Shown here: piece after piece, positions 23,389 to 32,663 of the stretch
Layout: every line of letters starts with the position of its first letter
Position numbering within the stretch: the stretch's first letter is position 1
Assembly: GCA_930367215.1 (NCBI GenBank)
Contig: OV884059.1
Coordinates: forward strand, 37,377,882 to 37,441,881
Direction: 5' to 3'
Length of the DNA stretch: 64,000 bases
DNA from: Pollenia angustigena
Taxonomy: Eukaryota; Arthropoda; Insecta; Diptera; Polleniidae
Program-made: the position numbers and the translations under genes
Notes under the pieces: model-generated
Told to the model about the DNA's origin: nothing
Database searches by the model: none
What the model saw: only the letters and a program-made list of their open reading frames with translations

Positions 23389-23786
23389 TACACAGAGGGA
23401 AAAATCCGGTATAAAAATACCAAAATTGACACCATCCGTTGTCAAAAGTGAGCCAACTACGTTTGTGTTCAATTTGATAACGGATGGTATCAATGTTTTT
23501 TAACCACCTCGTTGTCAGTTTGTCACCATTTGTTCTCAATATGACATCAAATTGGTTATATATTATCACCATAATGGTACCATACCGACAACATGCTGTT
23601 GTCATTTTTGACAACACACCGTTAATATATTGACAACATTCGGTTGTCCTTTCGATAACACATTGTTCTGATTGTAGTATGTACTTAATAACCCATTCTG
23701 AACCCAAGTAAAAAAATGGAATAATGTAAATTTATTAATTTATTTCACATTAAATAATATACTTATAAAAAAATACATAAAAAATT

Positions 23787-23792
23787 CACACT
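23787..23792. other. Polinton target-site duplication, left (CACACT)
   Basis: Perfect 6-bp match to 40059-40064; six bases is the length typical of Polinton integration. Confidence 0.95.
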
Positions 23793-24733
23793 AGTAGTGT
23801 GTTTATGCCGCTACCAAATATGATTTCCCATACAAAGTTGGGAGCCACCAGTAGGGGTGTTCACAATCTGTAAACATTAATAAAAAGTTGGGTGCATATC
23901 ATGAGGGTTATTCACAGACTGTGAACACCCTAATACCATGCATTTACTCCTGAGAAATAGAGGTAAAAGGGACATGACGTGTAAAGAAAATTGTTTATTT
24001 ATGATTTTTAAAATTTTGTGAGGGATGAAAATTTTACTTGTGCATAAGAATTTGTGGGAAAATTTTTTTTTTTTTTTTATTTATTGGCAGGTGTTAAATT
24101 TTAGTTGTACGTGTCTTGAATATTTGTTTATGACTTTTTTTTTTTTGCTTGTGCGTATTCATATTGATGATTTACAAGTTGTTGGTGTTGAATTTCTTCG
24201 TGTACGTGTCAGTCTTGAAGATTTTAAAAATTTTGTCAGGAATGATAATTTTACTTGTGCGTTTTCGTATTAAAGATAAAACTGATCGTGAAATAATTAT
24301 TTTTAGTTTTTTCAGTTATTGTGTGTGTGTTTAGAATAGTTAATGACTTTGTTGCATAGGTTTCCTAGTGACTTTTTGCTTTGAATGACTCGGTAGGTTT
24401 GTGGGATAGTGAGCTGGTCTATTAGTATAAGGGTTGAATATTTGATTATCACCAGAGACTCTGGTCTGTTTCACTACAACGGACTAATCGGCAAGTAACT
24501 ATTGATCGGTTGTGTGTGTGTGTGTATGTGTATGATTGATAACGATTATTCATGTGAAAAGTAGGATTCCATCCACTTTTTTTTTGTATCAACAGCAACC
24601 AGCTGCACATTAGCTATGCATACATAATTAATCAGTTAGATATGTATAAATACTCAGAATTATATTACAAAAAGTAGAAAGTAACTTCTTGGTTAATATT
24701 TGTCCTAATCATACTCTACTCCTCCTTATTTAT

Positions 24734-24765
<32 letters not shown>

Positions 24766-24956
24766 CTTAGAATATACTTGAATAGAGCTGACGCAGCTGT
24801 AACAAGTCTTACAAACAGAAAACAAAAACTAAGAATGTTTGGTTCTCTGAAATTCTTTAATTTTACTTAAATAAGCCCCGCCCCTTATTTATAAATTTTT
24901 TTTAACTAATGAAATATGACGGGACTGTACCTAAAATATGATTAATTGTGAAATTT
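23793..24956 (+). repeat. Polinton left terminal inverted repeat (1,164 bp)
   Basis: Matches the complement of 38895-40058; both end at ...GTGAAATTT. Contains a (GT)n run near 24510 and a (CAA)10 run near 24736. The short ORFs inside occur identically in both copies and are not convincing genes. Confidence 0.95.
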
Positions 24957-25224
24957 AAACTGTTGATTGAACATGCTTAAGCATGTTTATAATTATTTAA
25001 TATCACAAATACATTAATAAGACTAACCTAGCAAAAGCAAAACCAAACATGATTGAACATGTTTAAAAGTAAAATTTTTATATATAATAATAAAGAGATA
25101 TAAATACCGCGTACATTTTATTTAAACAATTAGTATATTGCAATATTTCATAAAGTTAAAATACTATTTTTTAATAATTGTGTTTAATATTTTAATATAT
25201 TAAAATTTTTAAATTAAAATTAAA

Positions 25225-25923
25225 ATGGTTAAAGAATTAAAATCCGAATGTAGTAATAAAGATTCTCATCATCATTTAAAACAATCTCCATTCACACCAC
25301 GCTATAGCATGAACGATGATCTTCATAGAGAAGATAAACGTTTAAAAACTTTTATATGTTGGCCATTAAAATGGTTAGATAAAAGAGAATTAGCAATGAC
25401 TGGTTTGTTTTATAGCGGAGATAACGATAAAACAAAATGTTATTTTTGCGAAGTTGAAATTTGGAATTGGGGGCCTACTGATCAACCTTTAACAGAACAT
25501 TTGCGTTGGTCACCAAATTGTGCTTTACTGAGAAGACGTTGTACCAATAATGTACCTATTAATTCGAATGTATTAGATCAAATACTACCACCACCCAGCT
25601 ATGATACCTGTGGTCTAAGAGGTGTAGAAGGGGAAATACGAGACGATAATTTCTATAACATTCCAGAATATAATTATATAGAAGGGAACAACGATGATAT
25701 CAATAGATGTAAAAATATAACATATTATGGAGATCAAGTTATTGAAATCCCAATTTCATTTGTTGAATGCTCAAAAACGAAATCACAAGACGCTGATTTT
25801 TTATCATCATCATCCATAAAAAATATAACAAAATACTTTTTTATTTATCATTTAATATTATTCATCTTATTTATAATTTTATTTGTATTAGAATATATTT
25901 TATTTGTTGAAATTAGTAAATAA
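25225..25923 (+). CDS. BIR-domain (IAP-like) protein with C-terminal membrane anchor
   Basis: 232 residues. One BIR domain spans about residues 35-105: RLKTF start, then zinc ligands C72, C75, H92 and C99, the canonical C-x2-C-x16-H-x6-C spacing, with the usual GW-type core partly kept (WNWGPTDQP). BIR proteins of the IAP family bind caspases or their activators and can block apoptosis. There is no RING finger. Residues about 204-229 are a strongly hydrophobic segment followed by a short polar tail, as in tail-anchored proteins, so the BIR would face the cytosol from a membrane. First gene inside the left TIR, ATG at 25225. The match to BIR is seen directly; anti-apoptotic action for the element is inference. 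BIR is not among the core Polinton genes. Confidence 0.88.
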   Translation: MVKELKSECSNKDSHHHLKQSPFTPRYSMNDDLHREDKRLKTFICWPLKWLDKRELAMTGLFYSGDNDKTKCYFCEVEIWNWGPTDQPLTEHLRWSPNCALLRRRCTNNVPINSNVLDQILPPPSYDTCGLRGVEGEIRDDNFYNIPEYNYIEGNNDDINRCKNITYYGDQVIEIPISFVECSKTKSQDADFLSSSSIKNITKYFFIYHLILFILFIILFVLEYILFVEISK

Positions 25924-26115
25924 AGAAAACAAAAGAAAAAATTTAAAATTTTTAATCTGAAAAGATCTATATATCTTTATCTCTTTCTTTCACATTATTA
26001 TATAAAAATTAATAAAATATACTAAGATCGGTTTAGTTTTACTCATATAAATTCATAGAAATTGATTTAATGCTTTAGTTGAAGAAAAGAAACTAAAGTG
26101 AATAGTTATAGAAAA

Positions 26116-26463
26116 ATGGACTCCTCTAAAAATTTAATAAATAAATTTAATTCTCTTGGATATAACAAATCCTTATTACATATTAAGGATCTTATAATGT
26201 CAGCTAAATATGTAATTATAAATGCAAGCAGAGTAACAACAAAATATGGTAACACAATTAAAATTGAGCTGGAGGATAATGTATTATTTTTACCATATCG
26301 CTATAATACGCTAAGTGACGAAGATGTTAAGAACTTATCTTCTGGAGCATATCTTATATCAAAGGAAGGAGAGAAAAACTTACGATTGAAAGCATTAGAA
26401 GAGGGTGACATCTTTATATCCAATTCTAGATACCCCATATACGCAAACTTTAACAATTATTAA
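26116..26463 (+). CDS. Small conserved-looking Polinton protein, unknown function
   Basis: 115 residues from the first ATG (26116); the frame is open 18 bases further but without ATG. The second half (KYGNTIKIELEDNVLFLPY, then YNTLSDEDVKNLSSGAY) alternates beta-strand-like segments and reminds me of small single-strand-binding or OB-like proteins seen next to mobile-element genes, but I cannot name it. It lies between the BIR gene and the convergent protease gene. Confidence 0.6.
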   Translation: MDSSKNLINKFNSLGYNKSLLHIKDLIMSAKYVIINASRVTTKYGNTIKIELEDNVLFLPYRYNTLSDEDVKNLSSGAYLISKEGEKNLRLKALEEGDIFISNSRYPIYANFNNY

Positions 26464-26579
26464 ATTTTATTTTAATGAAATTTAAATATGTATATCAATA
26501 TTATAATAATAATTAAGTTAAAGCTAAAAATAATTAAATAAAAAATATTGTTTTTCTTTTTATAATAATTTCAATTGTT

Positions 26580-26969
26580 TTATTTGTTAATTTCTTTTTC
26601 AGTTATTTTATACAAAAATTTAAGACATAAATGTCCACAATTAAATGAATCATAGTTTTGATGTTGATTATAGTTATATTTTATATTTCCTCCTAGGTAA
26701 TCAACTAGCTCCACTGGTGGTTGTAAATTTCCAAAACTATCATAGTATTCTATTTGTTGATTATTTTTATAGTAAGCTACCCAATGTGTACCATTGCCGA
26801 TTGTAGAATCCAAATTAATCACTCCACATTCAATATTTCTGGGATGTTTTGGTATTGAGTCTAGCATGAAAATTCCTCTAAAGTGTGGTATATTTTTTGA
26901 GAATTTTCGTATATCAATATCAGTCAATGGTCTTTTGGGTAGCTTTTTTAGAAGTTTTTTACCTTTTCT
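26580..26969 (-). CDS. Adenain-like cysteine protease (PRO), no ATG, in -1 frame to the PLA2 gene
   Basis: Open from the stop at 26970-26972 to 26580. Catalytic residues line up with adenovirus protease: His in GTHWVAY, Asp in YYDSFG, Gln seven residues before the Cys, and Cys in FNCGHLC. Polinton PRO is thought to cleave capsid precursors. No ATG precedes the conserved start; the first in-frame ATG is inside it (FRGIFM). The frame overlaps the end of the PLA2 gene and lies at -1 to it, with a slippery A AAA AAC (26954-26960 on the minus strand) just before the PLA2 stop. A PLA2-protease fusion of about 401 residues by ribosomal frameshifting is the simplest way to translate it; a mutation or assembly error is the alternative. 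Confidence 0.88.
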   Translation of the reverse strand, partial: RKGKKLLKKLPKRPLTDIDIRKFSKNIPHFRGIFMLDSIPKHPRNIECGVINLDSTIGNGTHWVAYYKNNQQIEYYDSFGNLQPPVELVDYLGGNIKYNYNQHQNYDSFNCGHLCLKFLYKITEKEINK

Positions 26970-27784
26970 TCATAAGTTATTCCATATCCTTTCTTATATG
27001 GTTTAAGATAAAGTCCTTTACCCATTGCTATGGCTTCCATATTCTTATTGTGTCTAGTCGCTTCATCAAGTTGAAGTTTAGCATTCTTTGCTGCATTAAC
27101 TGCTTTTGCTATGTTAGCACCTCCACTAGATAGGGTTCCAATTACACCTAATGCAGTTAATATTGGTATTAATGGTAAAACACCTCCAATTTTTGGAACA
27201 CGTATTATACGTGGTATTACAATTTCAGATTTTTTTCCCTTTAAGGATTTCTTAATGGTTTTGCGTGCAATCTTAATAGCACTATTAAGATCTGTTGGTT
27301 TTGCTTTTTTCAAAATTTTTGTTGTTGCTTTTATCGTTGAATTGAATAGTTGTCTTCCATTAACTTTTTTTGATTTTAATTGTCTATTATTATGGCTTTG
27401 CTTAGTCATACCCATACCGAATTTAGTTTTTGCTTTCATTGCGTTAGTAACCAAATATGCAAATGATTTTTCTGGAAGACTGATATTTTTTGAAAGTACT
27501 CGTTCCCAAGCTCTATTCTCAAGAATTTTATCAGCTTGATGTCTAATATTGAAATCTTTACTTTTTGAATAAGCAATATCGTGTTCTTTGCATGCAGCGT
27601 CTAATAGATTTATTCCTTTATCACCTCGTTCTAAACGTTTTTGTAATTTCGTTCCAGGACCACAATATTGATAACCAGGAAGATGTAATTCGAAAGGAAT
27701 TGAGTTTATTAATTTATTAATTAAACCTCTTCCTCCTCTGACGGTTTTATTGCAATTAACCTTGTTTTTAAAACGTATTACCAT
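26948..27784 (-). CDS. Phospholipase A2-domain protein (parvovirus VP1-like) with hydrophobic C-terminal region
   Basis: 278 residues. An N-terminal basic region is followed by a PLA2 core: calcium loop YCGPG at residues 40-44 and the catalytic H68-D69 pair in ACKEHDIAY. In parvovirus capsids such a domain breaches the endosome during entry. Further on is a basic stretch (TKILKKAKPTDLNSA), a hydrophobic segment (VLPLIPILTALGVIG) and a C-terminal GKGLYLKPYKKGYG motif of the kind seen in other Polinton proteins. Ends at TAA 26948-26950. A role as an internal membrane-active virion protein is inference. Divergent from the ATPase gene with only 60 bp between starts. Confidence 0.85.
   Translation of the reverse strand: MVIRFKNKVNCNKTVRGGRGLINKLINSIPFELHLPGYQYCGPGTKLQKRLERGDKGINLLDAACKEHDIAYSKSKDFNIRHQADKILENRAWERVLSKNISLPEKSFAYLVTNAMKAKTKFGMGMTKQSHNNRQLKSKKVNGRQLFNSTIKATTKILKKAKPTDLNSAIKIARKTIKKSLKGKKSEIVIPRIIRVPKIGGVLPLIPILTALGVIGTLSSGGANIAKAVNAAKNAKLQLDEATRHNKNMEAIAMGKGLYLKPYKKGYGITYEEKVKNF
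26954..26960 (-). promoter_or_regulatory. Candidate -1 ribosomal frameshift site, A AAA AAC
   Basis: In the PLA2 frame the codons read GTA AAA AAC TTC TAA, so the heptamer is in the correct register (X XXY YYZ) and one sense codon before the stop. Slipping one base back moves translation directly into the protease frame. No strong stem-loop or pseudoknot is obvious downstream by eye, which weakens the case. Confidence 0.6.
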
Positions 27785-27844
27785 TTTATATTATTTCATC
27801 CTATAAGAAAGCATAATATTTAATTATTTAATTCAGTTATAAAG
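27785..27844. promoter_or_regulatory. Compact divergent promoter region
   Basis: Sixty AT-rich bases separate the start codons of the PLA2 gene (-) and the ATPase gene (+), so both must be driven from here. TATA-like strings occur on both strands. Confidence 0.5.
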
Positions 27845-28531
27845 ATGCGTTTAATAAAACAACATAAAAATATTTTTGTTCGCAATACTGATTCTTCAAC
27901 GAATATAAAATCAAAGATTAGACATAGTTCTATATTACCGAATTCAATTCGTGCGCTAATTGTAGGTCCTTCAAATTGTGGAAAGACTAACGTTATGATT
28001 AGCTTACTAGAAAGTTCTAATGGATTGAAATTTGAAAACATCTATTTATACTCAAAATCACTTTTCCAACCAAAGTATGAATATTTAAAAAAATTAATAT
28101 CGCCAATTCAAGGAATGGGGTTTTATACGTTTTCAGATAATGATTCCGTAATACCTCCTGATGAAGCACAAAACAATTCAGTTATGATATTCGATGATGT
28201 TGCATGTGAAAAACAAAACAATATACGTGCATATTTTTGTATGGGTAGACATAAAAATATAGACTCATTCTACTTATGCCAAACATATACAAGAATTCCT
28301 AAACATTTAATAAGAGATAATGCTAATATGATTATTATGTTTAAGCAAGATGAAATGAATATGAAACATATTTATGCTGATCATGTCGGTAGCGATATGA
28401 GTTACGAAAAGTTTCGTGAAATTTGTAGAGAATGTTGGAAGGATAAATATGGATTTTTGGTTATAAGTAAAGATGATGATTTGAATAATGGAAGATATAG
28501 AAAGCAGTTTGATTATTTTATAACATTATAA
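27845..28531 (+). CDS. DNA-packaging ATPase (FtsK-HerA / A32 type)
   Basis: 228 residues, the usual length of Polinton ATPases. Walker A is GPSNCGKT (residues 41-48) and Walker B is MIFDDV (114-119), followed by the RAYFCMGRHKNI region and a QTYTRIPKHLIRDN sensor-like motif. Such ATPases pump DNA into capsids of adenovirus-like and PRD1/poxvirus-lineage viruses. ATG at 27845. Intact. Confidence 0.95.
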   Translation: MRLIKQHKNIFVRNTDSSTNIKSKIRHSSILPNSIRALIVGPSNCGKTNVMISLLESSNGLKFENIYLYSKSLFQPKYEYLKKLISPIQGMGFYTFSDNDSVIPPDEAQNNSVMIFDDVACEKQNNIRAYFCMGRHKNIDSFYLCQTYTRIPKHLIRDNANMIIMFKQDEMNMKHIYADHVGSDMSYEKFREICRECWKDKYGFLVISKDDDLNNGRYRKQFDYFITL

Positions 28532-28635
28532 ATTCGAGAATATATTACATACCATTATTAGTATATCATCAACCTTTCAAGATATTACAACAACAACAAC
28601 AACAAGAAAACGCCTTGTTACCCATCGAAAAAAAA

Positions 28636-30327
28636 ATGAATGAAAAAGTTTTAAAAGAGCTAGTTAAAACAAGAAATGTCTTAACGCTGGGACTCCACGT
28701 AGCAATTTTTATTGCTAAGTACAAGCAATAACGTCGGCAGAACAATGACAGAACAATGGAGCAATAATTGCTGATTATATTGCTGGAGAACACTTGTTAT
28801 TGCTTTGCCATAAATTTGCAATTTTCACCGCGAGTATAGGTATGTATAAAGTTTTGTGCCTTTATTTATAACAAATGTTTCATGTTGTGTTTTGAAGTGA
28901 TTGTTAAATTTTCTTTTTAAATCAATAAATTAAATTAATAAAATAAAATAATTAATTGTAATTGTCGTAGCTGTGTTTTGTATTACTTTTTTGTTTACTT
29001 GCGTATGAAACTTGTATTGTTCTATTGAAAAAATAAAAATATACAAAAAAAAAAAACAAATGTGTCGTTTGTTTTTGTTAATATTGACGTTTATTTAAAA
29101 ATATAATATATAAACACTTTTTCTGTATTTTGTTGAAGTATTTTTTCACTTGGCGGCTTTTTCTTAACTGCTTTTTTAATAAATAAACACACTAACAAAT
29201 AAACAACCGTACAGAGAAATGAAATGTCAGATAAATTACAACTGATTTGACAGCAGATTGCTAAGCAATAATTGCTCAAGCAATAAGAAGAGCAATCATT
29301 GCGCAATGGATTGCCACTCATAGCAATATGCGGTCTATACGTCGCAAATTTTATGGAGCAATCAAATTTGACGTTTGCCGCAATAAATATTGCTACGTGG
29401 AGACCCGGGGTTAAGAAGAAATTTCGCAGTATAAAAATTGGTGAAGCTGATACTCGTGAACAACTTAAAGATACATTTAAACCCATAACAGAACCTTTGA
29501 AAAATTTTATTAATAATTCAAAAAATACCAGAGTAAATTTAAAAATTGAAAAGAATAAAATTAAAAATGAATCAAAACAACAACAACAACAACAAGAACA
29601 ATTTAAACCAGATTCAAGTATTCCAATTATAAAACGAGAAAAAAATATATTATCTACTACTGCAAGTAACTCTGAAGATTATGATGAGGATGATTTTTAT
29701 TCTCAACCAGAAACAGAAAATCTAAATAGTAACATAAATTTTAATGATTTGTTATATCTAGAAAAAAGACATGAATTAGACACACTATATGGAATACATA
29801 AAGATTCAAACAATGAATGGAAATTTGGTGATAGTAACATTAAATTTAATGAAGATAAGATTCAAGTTGGAAATCAAATATGGGCACTCACTCCAGGTTT
29901 ATTTTCATTAATGTTTCAAAAAATACCAAAAAACTATGATAAATCCGAGTTAGATATTTATAAAAAGATATTAATTAATACTAATGCCTATAAAAGGGGT
30001 TATGCCATAGATGGTAACATAAGGGGTACAAGAGCATATAAATACAGAAATATTATTAGAAAATTGATTAAACCTAAGAACTCATGTACCACAATACCGC
30101 AATCACCCACTTCATCTGATACATCAACAACAAAAGAAAATTATATGGGAAGTGGGTTAATGGATTACAATTCAAATAAACCAAACTATATATACTGGGA
30201 TGATCCAAATGAGTTGATAGATCGACTTAGACTCCTGCTCGCATCACAAGCTGCAGGTCACAGCAATCATAATAACGAAATTGTGTCTATTATTGAAGAA
30301 TTATACGAAGCTAACATTATTGAATAA
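28636..30327 (+). pseudogene. Polinton structural-type protein (DUF8207-like), split by a MITE
   Basis: An ATG at 28636 starts 15 codons that fit the N-terminus of this family (MNEKVLKELVKTRNV); the frame is also open upstream through a Gln run. At TTAA 28681 a 726-bp MITE interrupts, and after the second TTAA (29411) the protein continues with KFRSIKIGEADTREQL and FKPITEPL. A one-base deletion at the junction puts the halves out of frame. The rest has a Gln-rich linker, a domain WKFGDSNIKF..YKKILINTNAYKRGY resembling DUF8207 as I recall it, and a conserved tail YIYWDDPNELIDRLRLLLAS. The MITE supplies an in-frame ATG (29299) that could make a shortened chimeric product. Function unknown. Confidence 0.8.
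28685..29410. mobile_element. TTAA-flanked MITE inside the Polinton
   Basis: 726 bp with 31-bp TIRs (common core CTCCACGTAGCAAT) differing at about five positions, flanked by TTAA at 28681-28684 and 29411-29414. TTAA suggests piggyBac-like, though the GGGTCTCCAC core also resembles the TTA-flanked element at 51501. Subterminal GCAATAATTGC repeats. It breaks a Polinton gene. Confidence 0.85.
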
Positions 30328-30348
30328 CTATTAAATTAACACAAAACA

Positions 30349-30717
30349 ATGTCTATTGATAAATTTGGACATTACATTAACGATACAAGTGATATAATTT
30401 CTATGAAGAATGCACCTAAACTGTTTGGGTTCTTTATGGATAGAGATAACAACATTGACGTTCAAAACAAAAGAATCAAACATATGTCGAATGCTTTGGA
30501 AGAAAACGATGGTGTCAATAAAATGTTTTTACAATCTCAAATTGAAAAAACAGAGAAGGAGATAATGGATCAATTAAACAAGAATATTAATGAAGTTTAT
30601 CAAATAATAGAGAAAATTAAAAAAGATTTTGAAAGAAGAATGAAGATCTTGAATCAGAAACTATATAACAGGCTTGATATTAAAAATAAAGAACAGGAGA
30701 TTACTATATTCCCTTAA
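30349..30717 (+). CDS. Small coiled-coil Polinton protein
   Basis: 122 residues, ATG at 30349, 21 bases after the previous stop. The middle motif NIDVQNKRIKHMSNALEEND resembles the trimer-forming entry of phage or adenovirus-like fibre proteins (NxxRITN..DAxxKxYVD), and residues about 60-110 are a heptad-rich coiled coil. A fibre-like or assembly role is a guess from the motif only. Confidence 0.65.
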   Translation: MSIDKFGHYINDTSDIISMKNAPKLFGFFMDRDNNIDVQNKRIKHMSNALEENDGVNKMFLQSQIEKTEKEIMDQLNKNINEVYQIIEKIKKDFERRMKILNQKLYNRLDIKNKEQEITIFP

Positions 30718-30738
30718 GTAAAGAAGGTAAACCAAATA

Positions 30739-31662
30739 ATGCATTCAAGAAAAAGAGAATTAGTAAATGAACTTCATAAACCAGCTCGAAAAAATTTCAT
30801 ACGTCGAAGAGTTGTAATGAAAGGTATAGATGATCTCTGGCAAGCTGATTTAGTTGAAATGGGGAACTATTCTACATATAATAAAAAATATCGTTATTTA
30901 TTAACTATCATTGATACTTTTTCAAAGTTTGCATGGGGTGTTGCACTTAAAACAAAAACAGCAACTGAAGTATTTCAAGCAATGGAAAGTATTTTAAAAT
31001 TAGGTCGAGTTCCCAAAAACTTGCATACTGATGATGGTAAAGAATTTTTCAATAAAAAATTTAAAACCCTCATGGACAACCACAATATCAATCACTATTC
31101 AACATATAGTATAATGAAAGCCTCAATAATAGAACGATTTAATCGAACTCTAAAAGGAATGATGTGGAAAGAATTTAGTTTTAATGGATCATATTATTGG
31201 CTTGATATTTACAAAGATCTAATTAATAAATATAATAGAAAAGTTCATCGCACCATTAAAATGGCACCAATTAATGTAAATTCTAAAAACGAAATGAAGT
31301 TATTGAAAACAGTCTACAATCATCTAAAAATATATAAAAAATCTAAATTTAATGTTGGAGATTATGTACGCATAAGTAAATATAAACACATTTTTGAAAA
31401 AGGTTATACTCCCAATTGGACAACAGAAATTTTTAAAATTAAAACAGTAAAAGTTACCTTTCCCTCGACATACATATTGGAAGACTATCAAGGCAATCCA
31501 ATTAAAGGTGGTTTCTATGATGATGAACTTACAAAAACTCGATTTCCTAATACATATCTTGTTGAAAAAATTCTTAAAACTAAAGGAGAAATGGTCTATG
31601 TAAAATGGTTAGGATTTTCTAATCAACATAATTCTTGGATTAATAGAAATGATATATTATAG
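30739..31662 (+). CDS. Retroviral-type integrase with C-terminal chromodomain (INT)
   Basis: 307 residues, ATG at 30739. The catalytic triad is D37 (WQADLVEM), D98 (LHTDDGKEF) and E132 (SIIERFNR), with 33 residues between the last two. After the core comes an SH3-like region (KFNVGDYVRISKY) and a chromodomain-like end (YLVEKILKT...VYVKWLGF...SWINRNDIL). Polinton integrases insert the element with a 6-bp duplication, which matches CACACT here. A chromodomain may steer insertion to modified chromatin. Intact. Confidence 0.95.
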   Translation: MHSRKRELVNELHKPARKNFIRRRVVMKGIDDLWQADLVEMGNYSTYNKKYRYLLTIIDTFSKFAWGVALKTKTATEVFQAMESILKLGRVPKNLHTDDGKEFFNKKFKTLMDNHNINHYSTYSIMKASIIERFNRTLKGMMWKEFSFNGSYYWLDIYKDLINKYNRKVHRTIKMAPINVNSKNEMKLLKTVYNHLKIYKKSKFNVGDYVRISKYKHIFEKGYTPNWTTEIFKIKTVKVTFPSTYILEDYQGNPIKGGFYDDELTKTRFPNTYLVEKILKTKGEMVYVKWLGFSNQHNSWINRNDIL

Positions 31663-31806
31663 TTTGTAAGAGTAGATATAATAATAAAATTAGTATGTAA
31701 GAGTTAATGTATTATTATGTAAGAAAAGAAAAAAAATTATGTAAATAAATTGTTTTTAAATAAAGAATATTATGCTTTTTACTTTATTTATAATTCAACA
31801 GTCGAA

Positions 31807-32493
31807 ATGTCAATAACTCTAACGTTAAGCTCTAACTCATCAGAGTTGACAGCTAACTATTTTCCTCCAATTGAGTTGAATGGAAAATATGAATGTGCAC
31901 TTACAGATTTTCATTCATATAATAGTATTCCAAATATAGATGTATATAATAATATGTTTCATATTGGTGAACAAGTAATTCAAATTCCGGTTGGATCTTA
32001 TGAATTGAAGGATATAGTTGATTATATTAAAGGACAATATCATCGATATAGTCCTCAAAATAAGCTTATCATTGAAGCTAATAATAATACAATGCAAGTT
32101 AGAATAAAAAACTCTAATGATCCAATATACTTTAATAAGGAAAATACTATTGGCAAGCTTTTGGGATTTAAAGAAAATATTCTATTACCTAATAAAGAAT
32201 ATTATTCAGATCTTCCAGTTAATATTTTTAAAGTTAATCTTTTACGTATTGAGAGTAATATAGCTGTCAACACATACATGAATAACTCCCAAGCACATAC
32301 TTTGCATGAGTTTGCCATTAATGTCCCACCTGGCTATAAAATAGATGAGATTCCTAGGAATCTCATTTATTTACCAATCAACTGTCAAGAGATAAACACC
32401 CTTACTCTGCGAGTGGTTGATCAAGACGGTGATTTACTTAATTTTCGAGGAGAGGAAATTACAATTCGAATACATTTGAGACTAATAAAATAA
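31807..32493 (+). CDS. Minor capsid (penton, single jelly-roll) protein
   Basis: 228 residues from the first ATG (31807). Beta-rich throughout, starting MSITLTLSSNSSELTANYFP and ending with a strongly conserved block (LHEFAINVPPGYKIDEIP, LIYLPIN, VVDQDGDLLNFRGEEITIRI). This matches the Polinton penton family as I know it. It lies directly before the major capsid gene, as in other Polintons. Its stop overlaps the next ATG (TAATG). Confidence 0.88.
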   Translation: MSITLTLSSNSSELTANYFPPIELNGKYECALTDFHSYNSIPNIDVYNNMFHIGEQVIQIPVGSYELKDIVDYIKGQYHRYSPQNKLIIEANNNTMQVRIKNSNDPIYFNKENTIGKLLGFKENILLPNKEYYSDLPVNIFKVNLLRIESNIAVNTYMNNSQAHTLHEFAINVPPGYKIDEIPRNLIYLPINCQEINTLTLRVVDQDGDLLNFRGEEITIRIHLRLIK

Positions 32494-32663
32494 TGATAAT
32501 TTACAATAAGAAAACATCTAAAAACCAATTATCACAGTCATCATCTTCTAACAAAATATTGAAAAATAAATTAAATTTAAAGAGTTCATTAAAATATATA
32601 AACTTAACAGAATCAAATAAAGAATTTCTTAAATCATTAAATTTAAAATTGAAGAAACCATGA
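32493..32663 (+). CDS. 56-residue ORF overlapping both capsid genes
   Basis: Starts at ATG 32493-32495 inside TAATG with the penton stop and ends at TGA 32661-32663 inside ATGA with the major-capsid start. The product is basic and Ser/Lys/Leu-rich; its C-terminal part (INLTESNKEFLKSLNLKLKK) resembles the LTxENxxFLxSLGFK ending of short proteins before capsid genes in other Polintons. The exact overlaps on both sides suggest coupled translation. Function unknown. Confidence 0.75.
   Translation: MIIYNKKTSKNQLSQSSSSNKILKNKLNLKSSLKYINLTESNKEFLKSLNLKLKKP

Noticed and set aside
24025..24334. ORFs in the left Polinton TIR (also 39517-39826 in the right)
   Set aside because: Identical in both TIRs, low complexity (Phe/Leu runs from T tracts), no domain.
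27111..27539. 142-codon plus-strand ORF
   Set aside because: Antisense shadow of the PLA2 gene.
31750..31806. Upstream extension of the minor capsid ORF
   Set aside because: Begins on TTG; the first ATG at 31807 starts the family-like sequence.
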